Of a stretch of 64,000 nucleotides of DNA, positions 21,014 through 33,170 are shown piece after piece (the first letter of the stretch is position 1; every line of letters begins with the position of its first letter). A program made the position numbers and the translations under genes. The stretch lies in the NCBI GenBank assembly GCA_026075535.2, contig AP026545.1, positions 4,278,001 through 4,342,000 on the forward strand, written 5' to 3'. Source of the stretch: Tricholoma matsutake. Lineage: Eukaryota > Basidiomycota > Agaricomycetes > Agaricales > Tricholomataceae. The notes under the pieces are model-generated. The model saw only the letters and a list, made by a program, of their open reading frames with translations, searched no databases and had not been told where the DNA came from.

Positions 21014-21628
21014 TCAAAAAACCTGTGCTGTATCAGATCCCTTGGTGTGGCTACGTCTTTGCACAAAATGATCATCACAGCTGTCCTTGCATTCATGCAG
21101 CAGTTGCATGTTGTCCATCACTCTCCAAACATACCCATCAGGACTTTGGGTCATCAAAAAACTCTGAAACATGGTAACCCATGTTTCTCCTGGAATGCAT
21201 AAGTCTTTTGCCATGCGCCACAGTTTGAATAACAGCAACATTAGATGGCAATAACATGGGTAGGCATGTGGCTGGTCACACCTTTGGATAGCGGGTCCCA
21301 CTGGTACCACAACGAGATGTGCAGAAGGACATTTCACAGTTAGAGAATGTGTCAAGGCCTCATCATGAGCATTCTGAAAACTAACAGTTGTCTTTTGGTA
21401 TGTCATGTCATCAATTGCACTGCTGCAGGACAAACCTTCATCACCATTCCAAACAGCAGTATCATCCTCAACACTTTCCTCGACATTCTGCATACATTTA
21501 CTGCATACTTTGTCAACCTGTGCAATAAAATTCCACAGGCACAGTGGGTCCATTTTGTTTCTGCAATACACATAATCCAAGACATATGGTGATTTCTTGA
21601 CCAGATTCCCATCATCATCAATGTCCAC
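21014..21628 (-). pseudogene. Helitron polyprotein, segment after Rep
   Basis: A 204-codon frame with SPYVLDYVYCRNKMDPLCLWNF and later HPY-like and Cys-rich stretches, the region that in fungal Helitron proteins lies between the Rep domain and the helicase. It is open from Met at 21628 to the stop at 21014. Downstream to the 3' end (20455) no Walker A or other helicase motifs are found, so the helicase is missing. Confidence 0.6.
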
Positions 21629-21785
21629 AGCAATCTCATCATCATAAAGTGGAGGTCGGTTGCCATGGTCTGCCTCAACAGTTGTTGGAGGTCAGGGGTC
21701 CTGTCCAGTGTGGGAACTAGCATCTACATTCCTCTGCGCCACTGTATCCTCTGTAGGCACTGCAATCTTTATGTAGCACTCAGGG

Positions 21786-23093
21786 CTAGGCCTGTGAATT
21801 TAGGTGTGACTCAAAGTTAGTCGAGAATAACTTGCAATATCCATGACTCATGTAATGATCCTGGAAGTCTAACAGATATGTTGTGACAAATTGGCCAGAC
21901 AGCTCCTGCCGGGAAATCATAGAGTTTGCACACTTCTGCAACATGTTTTTAGTGTGCACTGTCATCAAGTCCTCTCCCAGATTATATGACCCAAGCTTGG
22001 TAACCGCCATCTCCAATGCAGCATATGCCACATGTGCTTTCAGCTGAGATTTTGAAATGTAATCAGTAATATAATACATAATAGCTTTCATGGCAGTCCC
22101 AGAACCTATAAATTTAATGTCCATGTTGCACCTCATTGTTTGAAGAATAGTAGCATTGAAATTGTTAACCAAGCCATCCAAACATTGGAGTGTGAGTTCC
22201 CCTGTCATGACATCCACTGTCATAATCGGCATCACATTTTTATCATCCATGTTGAAGCAACATTCCCGATGATCAGGGTCATACTTGTAGCATGTATCTT
22301 GGTGAGTGTGTCACTGACAAGCCATTGCAAATGCCCTCTGTTCACTTGTGTCTGCTCCCTGCTGACTTTGCCATCCACAAACAGTGCAAGAATGAACTTT
22401 TGAAGAAGAACCTACTGCAGAGGCTGGTGGAACTGTTGGAATAGATGTAGAAATAGTGTCATCTAGATAAGCAATCAATCGCTCCTTGAAATCATCCGAG
22501 TTCTCCTCCATGATCTTGTCCCTCAGTTCACTGGGATTCAGCCCACTGTTGACCCATACTAACATATGGCAATGCAAAGTCCCCCTGCCTTGAGCCTTGA
22601 CACAGCCATAGTACCCTGTGACCATGCCAAGAATACCCCCATCCATGCTCTGGAAACCCAAAAGAGTCTTAATGAAACTCTCCATGTACACATGAAAAAA
22701 CTTGGCTGCAACAACTGGGTTCTTTGCCACCAACAGTGCCTGTTCCCAGTACTGAGGAATTTCAGAGTCCAACATGTTGTCAATGTCGATCTCTGCTCCT
22801 GCCAAAAATTTCACAAGTGGATTGTAAACGCCAGCGAGATTTATTGTAACAAAAAAACTGGGCATGCCCAGATGCATCATCAAGCCATGGATTCCATTTC
22901 TCATGGTCACTCTTGCTGAATATGAACCAGGGACATGTAAAGTAATGTCCTGTACTTCCTTCATCAACACCAAAACCCGGCACTCCTCATCATTGGCAGC
23001 ACCCTGTGCAACATGCTCCGCAACACAGTGAACTGCGAGCAGGGACACTGAGCCAAACATTGCCACCACTGAGTCAAAGTTTGTCCGCTTCAC
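21786..23093 (-). pseudogene. Helitron Rep (HUH) endonuclease domain
   Basis: Two consecutive minus frames: 23093-22311 and 22250-21786. The first has MPSFFVTINLAGVYNPLVKF and GRGTLHCHMLVWV, where HCH is the HUH metal-binding motif of rolling-circle initiators. The second has KFIGSGTAMKAIMYYITDYI followed by SKSQ, the tyrosine-containing motif. The domain would nick and join single-stranded DNA during transposition. The two frames are separated by a stop and shift at about 22250-22310, so the copy is inactive. Confidence 0.85.
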
Positions 23094-23629
23094 CTTGAGG
23101 CTTGTTCAAAGCAACACTGCCCTCCACTGCAGAATATTAAACACCAAAAAAGGAATGTCAGGTGGACTTGAAACCTGTGATCGCTGAGCCCCGACAAATG
23201 CTTCACATGTCCTTTAAAAGATAAAGCCACTGGCTGTTGTTTATCTTCCAATCCACCGATGCCCCATGGAAACAGAGTAGGGTACAACATGGGAAATAAA
23301 GAGGGGTTATTAAACTCATTGACAGGGTGTGGCTCATGGGACACTTGAATGTATGCTCCTCCCTTCTGTTTCACATGCTGCACAAAGCTCATTAGGGGAA
23401 GCATGACCATCAACATCCGTGATGACAACATTCTGAAAGGGAACTTCCACTGATGGCCATGTGCCATCCTCCAGACCAGCCTGGAAAGCATCGACATCCA
23501 GAGCATCATACCTAGTTGCAAATCTGCTTGGGCTTGACTAGGTAAAACATGTTTGACATGAAAAGGCAGCATTGGTGTGTTGTCCAATTCATCAAGCACC
23601 TCCTCATCAATAATGACATTTTGATACAA
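23090..23629 (-). pseudogene. Helitron polyprotein, region N-terminal to Rep
   Basis: The C-terminal half reads PVNEFNNPSLFPMLYPTLFP followed by WGIGG and then VKHLSGLSDHRFQVHLTFLF, the conserved stretch just upstream of the Rep domain in fungal Helitrons. The first half is less clear and is probably partly out of frame. Confidence 0.7.
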
Positions 23630-23735
23630 CAGGTTGTGTGCCTTGAGCCATCACAATGTGCAGCGTACTTGGTCCCCCCTCACAGCAAGAAGCTTAGCTT
23701 TGGAATGAAGCCACTCCTTGCTTGGTGGTGAAGAG

Positions 23736-24305
23736 CTAACAAATAACACACATACAGGTCTCACAGTCCTCAATGGAAGGTGGCAACTTTGAAGCAACCT
23801 TTTTGGCCTTCTGTGGAAAGATGATAACATGTCCACATAAGCCACGCTGCACATTAGACAGAGTGACTTTGCTCCCATCTTCCTTTAATTGGACAATGTA
23901 ACATTTGGCCTGGCATAATGCAATCATTGACTCTTTGATCATGGTCAAATCCTTCAACTCATCAGGAACATCTCCAAGGTAAGTGTGATTTGCAAGTGTG
24001 CAACAGGGCAGCTTGTGTTTGCCCAAAGCACGAGAGCAACCTTGACAGAGACACAGACTAAGTGTGCCATTCTGATCAACTCGTACACCATCAGGGTGTA
24101 CTAAAACATCTGTCAATGGCCCACTAGTGAACGGCACTGGAGGGTACCAAGCCTGCTCCTCCTCAGGTTGAGTGGAACCACTGACAGAATCAATGTCCAT
24201 CTGCAACTGAGCATCATCATTGTTGTTGGCATTACAGGCAGCCACTTGCAAGAGGTCAGTGTCAATGTCATCCAAGGGAATAAAGATCAGCTTCGAAGCT
24301 AAGAC
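23736..24305 (-). pseudogene. Helitron polyprotein, DUF6570-like N-terminal domain
   Basis: LDDIDTDLLQ leads to TDVLVHPDGVRVDQNGTLSL, CLCQGCSRALGKHKLPCCTL, ANHTYLGDVPDELKDLTMIK and CHVIIFPQ-like endings, the zinc-ribbon-like domain found before the Rep in fungal Helitrons. The frame remains open to the gypsy-2 boundary at 24312, showing that gypsy-2 landed inside the coding region. Confidence 0.75.
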
Positions 24306-24311
24306 ACTACT

Positions 24312-25040
24312 TGTTAAGACTATAGGTCTTTAACTCAGCCTTGGCTTCGTATGTCACAGTTGGATGCTTTCCAACTATATTGGTATCGCACTAGGAGGCT
24401 TTCCTAGTGTATCGGGCTTCTGGCCTTCACTTGGGTACTTCCTCAAGTCATTATGGCTATCCATACTCAGAGGCTTTCTGAGTAGACCATCGGTTCATGT
24501 ATCACAGTTGGAGGCTTTCCAACTGTCGAGTTCGAGTTATCACAGCTAGGGGCTTCCTAAGCTGTCGAGTGTTCTGGTTGAGTCTAAGACTGTTGATTGA
24601 ATTAGGTCAAGCTAAGGAATACAGGCAGTATTACTGTAGCTTATATATGGTTCAGAGAATGTCTATCGTCCAATCGGAATACGAGATCCTTGTCAAGTAA
24701 ATATAGAAGAAACAATAGAACAGTAAGCCTCATGCCTAGCATGAGGAGTCCGATGTCACGGAGTGCTGTGGCACAGCATGTCGAAGAACAATAGCAAATA
24801 ACCCTCATGCCAAGCATGAGGCATCCGATGTCACAGATCTGATATCAAGGGTCTGATGTCAAGGAGTCCAATGTCACGGAGTCCGATGTCACGGAGTCCG
24901 ATGTCATGGAATACTGCGGTGCAGCATGTCAATCGACAGGAGTCAGGTCAGGGGGTGTCTCCATCGGAAGTGTGTCATGTCGTGTCAGAAAAGAAAAATG
25001 AAGTGCCCAGTCTTGCGGGTCCAGATAACAAATCGTAACA
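24312..25040 (-). repeat. Gypsy-2 3' LTR
   Basis: 729 bp. On the minus strand it begins TGTTACGATTTG right after a purine-rich AGATAGAGAGAGGGTGA tract and ends TATAGTCTTAACA. It contains an array of GTCCGATGTCACGGA units (about 24750-24910). Confidence 0.85.
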
Positions 25041-25656
25041 TCACCCTCTCTCTATCTTCAAAGTCACTGACTTCAATCAAAATCTCTTTCTCCTCTCTAG
25101 TCAGGAGGTGGGGTGGGGTCATGGGGTTTGAGGGAATCAGTTGGAGCACAGCAGTGTTCCCAATTCTCCGTGTTCTCTGAGCAGGAGCCTCTTCACCAGG
25201 CTATATCCGCTCTTGTCATCATAGTGGGTATTCCACTGCAGGTCTCTCCACAGGGGCACACTTACCCCTGATAGTGGTCTTCTGCCGGGGGCGAGTCCTT
25301 CTCGATTGATGTAGAAGTCCTCTGGGAAGTAGTCCTCCTCGTCTAGTTCTCCCTTGAAGCACCACTCTTCGTACTGTGCCCTCACCCAATTGTAATCCTC
25401 TCCAGGCAAAGAGACAGCATTTCGGACAGGTTGAGGTCATCCTTCTTATCCAATCATCCCTTGTAATCCAGAAGAGAATCCCATGCAGGCATATCCATGC
25501 GGGTCTGCCAGGGAGTATGTTTGTCAGTGGTCATTGGTCGATGACCATTCGCCCAGTCCTTGCTGGGGTTCATGGTAGGTGTAGTGTCGATGGGATGGTG
25601 AGCATTCTGTGGTTTCTTTTGTGGTTTGTTTGGTGGGTGTCTTGGTCTTGGGGGTT

Positions 25657-25947
25657 CTACAGCTGTCGTTGCTGTTTATATGCCCCTAGGATTCTCTTGG
25701 CATTAGTCAGGTTCCCCTCGGGCTCCCACGAGTTCTCCGAGGTCAGGTATCCAACCCACTTCACTAGGAAGTGCGTGGTCCTTCCTTTCTTCTTGTGTCC
25801 GATGATCGCTTCCACTTCGTACTCCAATTCACCTTCAACTAGATCCAGTGGAGGTTTTGGGAAGTTTGGGCCATGTGTCTCGGTTTCTTTATAAGGGGAA
25901 AGAAGTGCCACGTGGAATACAGGGTGTATCTTCCACTGTTCTGGCAA
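25657..25947 (-). pseudogene. Gypsy-2 integrase C-terminus and chromodomain
   Basis: In frame with pol. MPEQWKIHPVFHVALLSPY is the integrase C-terminal motif; LEYEVEAIIGHKK...HFLVKWVGY...NSWEPEGNL is a chromodomain with its aromatic residues. A TGA at 25954 (Arg in context, SY-stop-LKL) separates it from the upstream frame. Confidence 0.88.
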
Positions 25948-26178
25948 CTTCAGTCAGTAGGAGAGTGGGCTCAGGACCTTCTCAATAGAGAATGGTCCTT
26001 CTCTTTTCGGTGCGAGCTTCTTTGTTTCGTGCGTCGTTCTGAGGTTCTTTGCTTCTAGCCACACTCTGTCTCCTTCTTTGAATGGGGTGAAGTGCCTTGT
26101 CGTTCTTTCCACCATCATTTGTCTGGCTAACTCATGAGTTGCCTTCGCTTTGTCTCAGGCCCGTTGCAGTGCAACTAT

Positions 26179-27243
26179 TCATTTTTCTATGGCCGGTATG
26201 TTCATCTTCAGGTAGGGGAGTGGGATTGCCTTGGGCTCATAGCCCATCATGAGGTAGAATGGGGAGTTCTTCTGTATGGAGTGCATTCTCTGGTTGTGCG
26301 TGAACTCCGCAGTCAGGAGGAGGTGCTTCCAATTCTCCTGGTTGTTTGAGCAGAAGATCCGTAAGTATACTTCCACTTCCTGGTTCACCCGTTCTGTCTC
26401 CCCATCGGTCTGGGGGTGGTACACTGTGCTCATTCCCAGCTTGATTCCAAGCAGTCTTCCTAGCTCCTGGAACAGCTGCAAGGCAAATCTGGGATCTCTG
26501 TTGGAGATGATCTTGTCTGGGAGGCCAAATCGTTTGTAGACATAGTCTAGATAGAGGGTAGCCGCTCCCAATGCATCCACAGTTTTCCTGCAAGGGATAA
26601 AAATTACCCCCTTCATAAGCCCATGGTCTACCACGACCATGAGTGCATCATAACCATCGGACTCTGGTAGGTCGGTTATGAAATCTGTTGTCACCATCAC
26701 GAATGGTCTTGTCGCTTCAGATTTGATCGGTTGTAGCGGGGGGGTCATCGGGTGCGTGTTGACCTTCATCTGCTGGCATATTGCGCATCCAGCAATGTAG
26801 TTCTTGATGTATGTCATCATCCCCAGCCACCAGTAGTCTCTCCTGATCATTTCGGTTGTTTGCCATTGTCCTGGGTGTCCGCTGGTCACTCCTTCATGGT
26901 ACTTTTGCACCAGCTTCTTTTGTAGATCTCTGTTGTCTGGGATGTAGCACCTGTCTCGGAAGAACAGAAGGCCGTCTTCTATCTTCCAGTCTTCCAATGC
27001 TGACTTTATTGGCGGCATTCCCTTGGTCTTTAGCGCCTCGATTGCACTCTTCACCAGGTCATCTTTCATGATACTCCCTGCGAGTAAGTCATGCATTTTG
27101 GTGTCAATGAATTTCACAAATACTGTTTCTGGCAGCATCATGATGTCTTCATTATCATTGTCTTCTTCTGGTACGTGATCTGCTCTCCGTGATAATGCAT
27201 CGCTCTGTACCATCTGTGATCCAGGCACATGGACAATTTGCAA
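26179..27243 (-). pseudogene. pol: Gypsy-2 integrase
   Basis: 354 open codons. VPGSQMVQSDALSRRAD marks the end of RNase H. The zinc module H...H...C...C is in HEGVTSGHPGQWQTT and CAICQQMKV. The core shows Asp in TDFITDLPESDG, Asp in SNRDPRFALQ and Glu in DGETERVNQEVEVY, so the triad is intact. TGA at 26179 and 26155 stand where Arg is expected. The strand transferase inserts element cDNA into the host genome. Confidence 0.9.
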
Positions 27244-29067
27244 GTCAAATTCTGATAGGAATAAGCTCCATCTTGCCTGTCATCTGTTCAGTTTCTGCGC
27301 CATTTGGAAGTATGTCAAGTTCTTGTGATCCGACAGGATTACCACTGGGTGTTCTGAACCCATTAGGTAGTGTCTCCAGGTTTCTAGCAATCATATTATT
27401 GCTAGTAGCTCCCTGTCATAAATCTCGTAGTTCCGTTCTGTTGGTGTTAGCGCATGCGATATGTATCCGCATGGGTGCCAGTCCCCATTTGTGTCCCTTT
27501 GTCTCAGCACTCCTCCTGTCGCATGTTTTGAGGCATCTGATTTGATCGTGAATGACTTTGTCGGGTCTGGCATCAGCAGTACCGGGGCTTCTGCAAATTT
27601 CCTTTTCAGCATTTGAAAAGCCTGTTCACATTCCATTGTCCAGTTGAACGCTTTGTTCTTCTTCATCAGTTCATTAAGCGGTCTGCTTGTCTCCACAAAA
27701 TGTCTGATAAACTTCCTGTAGAAGTTTCCAAATCCCAGGAAAGATCTGACTGCTTTTACATTTGTCGGGGTTGGCCAATCTTGTATACCTGCCAGTTTCG
27801 TGTTGTCCATGGCAATTTCATTGGGTCAGATGATCAGACCCAAGAATTCCACTTCATGGATGTCGAATTTGCATTTCTCTGGTTTCAGGTATAAGTCGTT
27901 TTCTGCCAGTCTTTGCAGTACCCTCTTTGTCCTTTCCTGGTGTTCGTTCTGATCCTTGGAGAATATCAGGATGTCGTCCATGTAAATCACGAGCCATCCT
28001 TCTCCAATCATGTCATGGAATATCTTGTTCATCATTGCCTGGAAGGTCGCCAGTGAGTTGCATAATCCGAAGAACATCACCGTTGGTTCAAACAGCCCTC
28101 GATTTGTCTTGAAGGCTGCCTTCCGTTGATCTCTGTCCTTGATTCTGATGTTGTGATACCCCCATCGAATGTCCAGTTTCATAAACCATTTTGCCCCTCT
28201 CAGTTTGTCCAGCAGGTCCCCTACCAGCGGCAATGGGTAGGTGTTCTTGATCGTTCCATTGTTCAAGTACCTGTAATCTTGGCAGGGCTGTAGCGTGTCT
28301 GAGTCCTTCTTTGCAACGAAGAAGAATGGCAATGCCATGGGTGATTTTGATGGTCGAATGTATCCTTTCTGTAGGCTTTCGTCGAGAAACTCGTCGAGTT
28401 TCTTTTGTTCTGCCGGTGACAATGGGTAAACCCTGCAATCCTTTGCCATAAAGTCCATTTTCAGTTTGATCACATGATCCCAGGGTCTTGATTCTGGGAA
28501 TCTTTCCGATGCTTCCTTTTTGAATATCCGTTGGTACTCCTTATACTGTTCTGGGAGTAGTTTGTCTAGAGTCTTCTGTTTGGGTTCTCCTTCCTTCTTA
28601 TGTGTCAGGTGTTGTGAGACTGATGTCTTTGCCCTAATCCAGATATTCTGTCCATATGCATATCGCGGTGATCCTTTTGCCTTCACGATTTGAGAGATTG
28701 TCCTTGTCTTCTGGGAGTATCCATATCTTGGCTCGTCGTACTCCTCTGTCAGTGGCGTCTTAGCCAGTTCGAATATTCCAATGACGGGTTCTCCTTGAAT
28801 GTAGGCGATCAGTAGTTCATCATCTGCGATTTCTTGTTCAGGTGTCCATTCCATTGTCTGTTCCGTTGCCTGTTCCATTGCCTGTTTGTGGTTTGCCTGT
28901 GCTGGGTTTTCCTTCCCAGTGTCTTCTTCGTCTTGTGGCCCTATGGGCTCCGCATCTTGAAGAGTTGTGATTGCGATCTCTTCGTCATCGATTTCTTCGA
29001 TCGTCACTTTTCTTGTCTCGACGGGCATCTTCCTTCTTCTTGGTTCTTCATGGAGGACTCCTCCCAT
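27244..29067 (-). pseudogene. pol: Gypsy-2 reverse transcriptase and RNase H
   Basis: RT: IRPSKSPMALPFFFVAKKD, KLDIRWGYHNIRIK, FFGLCNSLATFQAMMN and catalytic YMDD at 27984-27973. RNase [30 protein letters not shown] and [11 protein letters not shown]. In-frame TGA codons at 27826, 27391 and 27280 each replace an Arg of the family consensus. N-terminal to the RT is a long charged linker, described separately. Confidence 0.92.
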
Positions 29068-29103
29068 CAGTTTTGCCTTGGCGACAACTCTTCGGCATAG
29101 CTC

Positions 29104-29973
29104 TCAGCGTTCTTCTTTTGCCAGTTCTTCTTTCTTGCTTTTCAGGGCTACCTTCTCCCTTGCTTTCGCGACTATCCGGGCCAGTGCCAGTCGCTTTTCT
29201 TCTTTCTTGAGGTCCAGTTTTTCCCTCTCTTTCGCGACTATTCGGGCTACTGCCAGTTGTCCTTCTTCTTTCCTGGTGGCCAGTTTCTCCAGCTCTCTGG
29301 TGGCCACCTTTTTCCATTGTGCTTGTTCTTCCTCGGCAGTCTTCTTCTTGAGGGCGAGCTTTTCTTGTCCTTTGGCAACAATCTTTTGGCACCATGCCTG
29401 TTGCTCTTCTTTCATCATGTCTAGGGGATCCTTCTTCTTTTTGGTTCCCCTCTGGCGCCATGATAGGTACCCTTCGTTGGGTTTCTCGGTTTGCACCCTT
29501 CCGATAAGGGTTCTTCCTTTCCCATATGAGAACTCTGGGTAAGTCTTGTCCTTCGTTCTGAACTGGAAGGTTCTGATCTTCCAGTCCATCACTGGGTTGA
29601 TTCTTCTGAGCCATGGTAGACCTAGGATGATTGATTCGCTTCCCAATCCTGCAATGAGGAATGTCGTTGGGAAAATCCTTCCGTTGATTGTTAAGAGTCC
29701 TCTGGCATAGTGGGAGATTTCCCCTCTCTTGTTCGGGGTTCCATCCACATTCTTGACTCTGATTATCTTGTCCAGGGGGCGCAATTCGAATCCACTGTTT
29801 TCTGCAAATTCATGGCTCATGAATATCCCTCCCACTCCTGAGTCGAGTAGGGCTTCGGTTTCGATGTCTTTTCCTCTGCCTGTCCCTGCCACTTTGACAT
29901 CTAAACACATAGATTGATTTTTCAAAGTGGCTAGTAGTACAGAGCAGATGGAAAGTTCGGTGGTACCTGGCAT
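29104..29973 (-). pseudogene. pol: Gypsy-2 protease with charged helical repeat extension
   Basis: Pol begins with a retropepsin: ETEALLDSGVGGIFMS contains the D-S-G catalytic motif, and IILGLPWLRRINPVMDW is the following conserved segment. After residue about 185 the protein becomes a highly charged helical region of about 23-residue repeats (IVAKEREKLDLKKEEKRLAL, IVAKAREKVALKSKKEELAK and two more degenerate units), running through a TGA at 29104 into the next open stretch. I do not know this extension from other gypsy pols. Confidence 0.85.
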
Positions 29974-29990
29974 CGAGGCAGGCCACCTCT

Positions 29991-30842
29991 TTAAAAACCC
30001 TCATCTTCAATGGTGGCAAGAGCTCCTTTCTTTTCTTCTTCATTGAGTTCTCCTATGATTGCTTGGATTTTTGAGTAGGCTTCCTTGCCTTTATTCTTTG
30101 GGAATGGCCAGTCCTCGGTCCTCTTTTCCCCTTTCTTGTGTTTGGTTGCTCTGTGTCCAGGCTGGTGGCACACAAAGCACAACCCTTTCTTCATGTGTTT
30201 GACCTTCTCCTGATAGGAGAGTCGGTTGATTTTGAGTGGGGTCTCCTTTGCTCTGGAGCTCGGTAGCTTCCTCGTCAAAGCCTCCTGCAGCTTTCCTGTT
30301 ATGGCTTTGGCTCTCCTCCACTGTCCATCATACTTGGAGGCAGCGTTGATCATTCCTTCCAAGGTCATCGGGATTGTTTCCATGTTGAAAACTCTTTCAA
30401 GGAGCTTGGGGTTTAACCCATGCATAAAGAGTTTGATCAGGGCGGTATCGTCGTTGATTCCCGCCTTCTCTTGCAGGATTCGGAACTGCACTATGTAGTC
30501 TTCCAGGTCCTGTCCCTGCTTCAATGTTTTCATCTCTGTCCTGGCTCTGTCAGCTTCGTCGATCGGTGTGAACGCTGTCTTGAGCATCGCTTCAAAGGCT
30601 GACCATGTTCCTAGGTCTTCCTTTTCTGCCCAAGTCTGTGCCCAGGGTGCAGCGGTTCCTCCGTTCATGAAGGACAACGCGAAGATGATCTTCTTCTTGT
30701 TGGTGTTGTAGATTCCATGGTTCACTCTCAAATAGAGTTTCACTTCTTGTAAGAACTTCGCAGTTCTAGTTTGGTCCCCTGTGAAGTCAGAGGGGGTTCA
30801 TATCCTGATCTCCTTGGTCGATGCGGTGGGTTCGGTAGACAT
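29991..30842 (-). pseudogene. gag: Gypsy-2 gag with zinc knuckle
   Basis: The best start is the ATG at 30842 (MSTEPTASTKEIRI), though the frame is open further to the gypsy-3 boundary. A TGA at 30798 stands for Arg. The capsid-like region has FMNGGTAAPWAQTWAEKE, FEAMLKTAFTPIDEADRART and FMHGLNPKLLERVF, standard for retrotransposon gag. The knuckle reads CFVCHQPGHRATKH, with His in place of the last Cys. It ends with TAA at 29991, and pol follows in another frame. Confidence 0.85.
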
Positions 30843-31098
30843 GTTGGTGTTGTCATTGGATAGGGAGAATGGATCTCGTTCTGGGGTTTCTTTTTTATTG
30901 GAAGATCTAAAGTCTTCTTTGTCGAGGTATCGGGGTTCTTCATCACTGGTTCTTCTTGAGAACCACTTCTGTGCTGGTTCCGAGTATTGTACTAGTCGAC
31001 CCTGGTATCTATACCATGGGGTTCTTCCTGATGATGATGCTCCAGTTGGAGGTCTGTCTGGGCTTTGTCTGAAAGACGTTGTGTCTGCACCTAGGTAG

Positions 31099-31524
31099 TA
31101 TAAGGGCAACCTAAGCCTCTAGCAAAGGGAAATCCAAAGTTAAAATTATACTACATAATACAGGCATTGGGGACACACCTAGCAAAGGGAAATCCGAAGA
31201 GAAAACTCTAAGGATCCCCTTGCTGATGCCCAGTATATGTGAAGACAACAAAAATCAAATATAACCTAAAAATAGAAAAAGGCAGAGATAGGTGGATCAA
31301 GGCTGCCGAATGACATCATACCAAGGGGTATGTGTCGGAAGGGGTACTCCGCCTCTAAATATAAAAGTGTCAACATGTACAAACATGATAGCAAGGGAAA
31401 ATTAGTAATAAAATCCGGAAAAATCATAGAAAATGAAGAATAGAAGGAAACGAGGTGGGGAAAAATATAGGACGAACATAAAAAATAGGAAAAACACACA
31501 GGGCACCCCCCTAGTCCCCTTACA
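31099..31524 (-). repeat. Gypsy-3 3' LTR
   Basis: 426 bp. On the minus strand it follows the purine tract AGAGAGGGGGTAA and is itself followed by CTACC. Confidence 0.95.
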
Positions 31525-31559
31525 TTACCCCCTCTCTAAGATGCATCGCCCCGATGCAT

Positions 31560-32192
31560 TCAAAATCGTATACGACCAAAGTCTGTGACTTGAATGCGAT
31601 GTGGTGCAGCAGTGTGCCGTCGGTGGAATTCCTTGATTAACCGAGGGGCATTTACATCAGACTCTTCGACCCATGAGTTCTCCTCATACCCATAACCCTT
31701 CCAATGTACCAAATACTGGAGTTTTCCTTGACGCAAACGGCTGTCCAAGATTGACTCGACTTTGTATTGGGGTTCTCCCTCAATCACTGTAGGTGGTGGT
31801 GGTGGGTGTGAATGGCATCCCGGGAATGGATCTGGGGGAGCTGGAAGCAATTTGACAACATGGAAGACGGGATGGAGTCTGGACATGGAGGCTGGGAGGC
31901 GTAGATGATAGGCATGTGTTCCAATGCACTTGACAATAGGGAAAGGTCCCAAGAAGCGATGAGCGAGTTTCTTAGATAGACGTGTAGTGGAGACGTCACT
32001 GGAGTCAAGATAAACTCGATCACCAACCTTGTACTGAGGGGTTGGGGAGTGGCATTGGTTGTAAAATCGCGCCATGTCGTCCTTCGCCTTTGCTAAGGCT
32101 GCCCTTGCCTCCTCCAAGCTATCCCTCATGCATTCTGTGAACTCATTCACCGTCTCGATGTGTGAGGGAGTTTGGCGAGGTTCAAATCCCAT
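31560..32192 (-). pseudogene. Gypsy-3 integrase C-terminal region and chromodomain
   Basis: MGFEPRQTPS, then a linker, then YKVGDRVYLDSSDV and LHPVFHVVKLLPA of the integrase C-terminal domain. The chromodomain is YKVESILDSRLRQGKLQYLV followed by HWKGYGYEENSWVEES, with all key aromatics. It ends with the stop at 31560. A TGA at 32202 separates it from the catalytic core; Arg is expected there. Confidence 0.92.
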
Positions 32193-32201
32193 GCGTGGAT
32201 G

Positions 32202-33170
32202 TCATCCAGTGTCTAAGAGGAAAGGGGTCTGTTGAGTGGAAGCATGGACATGGTTGTTGTATCCGAACTCAGCCAAAGGAAGGAGATCGTCCCAATCGTC
32301 CTGGCGTTCATTGACAAAGAGGCAGATGTACTGCTCCAGTTCCTGGTTGACTCGCTCCATCTGGCCATCAGTTTGTGGGTGATAAGCGGTTGAAGCGAGG
32401 AGTTTGATCCCCAGGAGTCGGTACAGCTCACGAGTAAACTCTGCCATGAACTGAGGGCCACGATCCGAGAGGAAGGCACCAGGAAGTCCATGTAATTTCC
32501 ACACGTGGTGGAGGTAGAGTCGAGCGGCACCTAGGGCACTGACAGTGGTGTGAGTGGGAATGAAGTGAGCGCATTTTCCCACTGAGTCAACTGTGCACAT
32601 CACCGCATCAAACCCATTTGACTCTGGCAATTCCACCACAAAGTCAATGCTGATGACATCCCAACAACTCTCTGGAACAGGAAGAGGGTGTAGCTCACCA
32701 ATAGGCTTGCGACGAGGAACCTTGGTGCATAAGCAAAGGTCACAAGTGCGACAATACTGACCAATGAGCCGTGACATTTGTGGCCACCAATAGTTCCATG
32801 AGGTGAGCTCCAAGGTCTTCCAGCGTCCGGGGTGGCCAGCAATCTGTGAGTCATGGTGTTGGGATATGATGCGCCGGTGAAGGTCTGGGTCATTGGGAAC
32901 ATAGATGTGATCCCTGAAATACAACAAGTCCTCCTTTTCAGCCCACTCTGCTGCACATAAGGAAAGGGTCAATCCCTTCCTCAGTTCTTTAACAGCTCAG
33001 GCGACAACATCCTCATGTAAACCACTATGGTTTGCACAACGAATGTCACATAGGATGTCCCGCTCCTCGCCCTGGGGTGCGATGACTTCCAGTGCCCGAA
33101 TGGTGAACAGGTCTGGCTGCAACAGCACAATGTTTTGGTTGTCACTGCTGCCATCCCCATGGTCTGCACG
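32202..33170 (-). pseudogene. pol: Gypsy-3 integrase, zinc module and catalytic core
   Basis: RIISQHHDSQIAGHPGRWKT and CRTCDLCLCTK form the HHCC module. The triad is Asp in SIDFVVELPES, Asp in SDRGPQFMAEF and Glu in DGQMERVNQELEQY. TGA at 32997 interrupts the N-terminal linker. Everything is in the same frame as the RNase H upstream. Confidence 0.92.

Noticed and set aside
24750..24920. GTCCGATGTCACGGA array as a separate satellite
   Set aside because: It is found at the equivalent position in both gypsy-2 LTRs, so it is an internal LTR feature.
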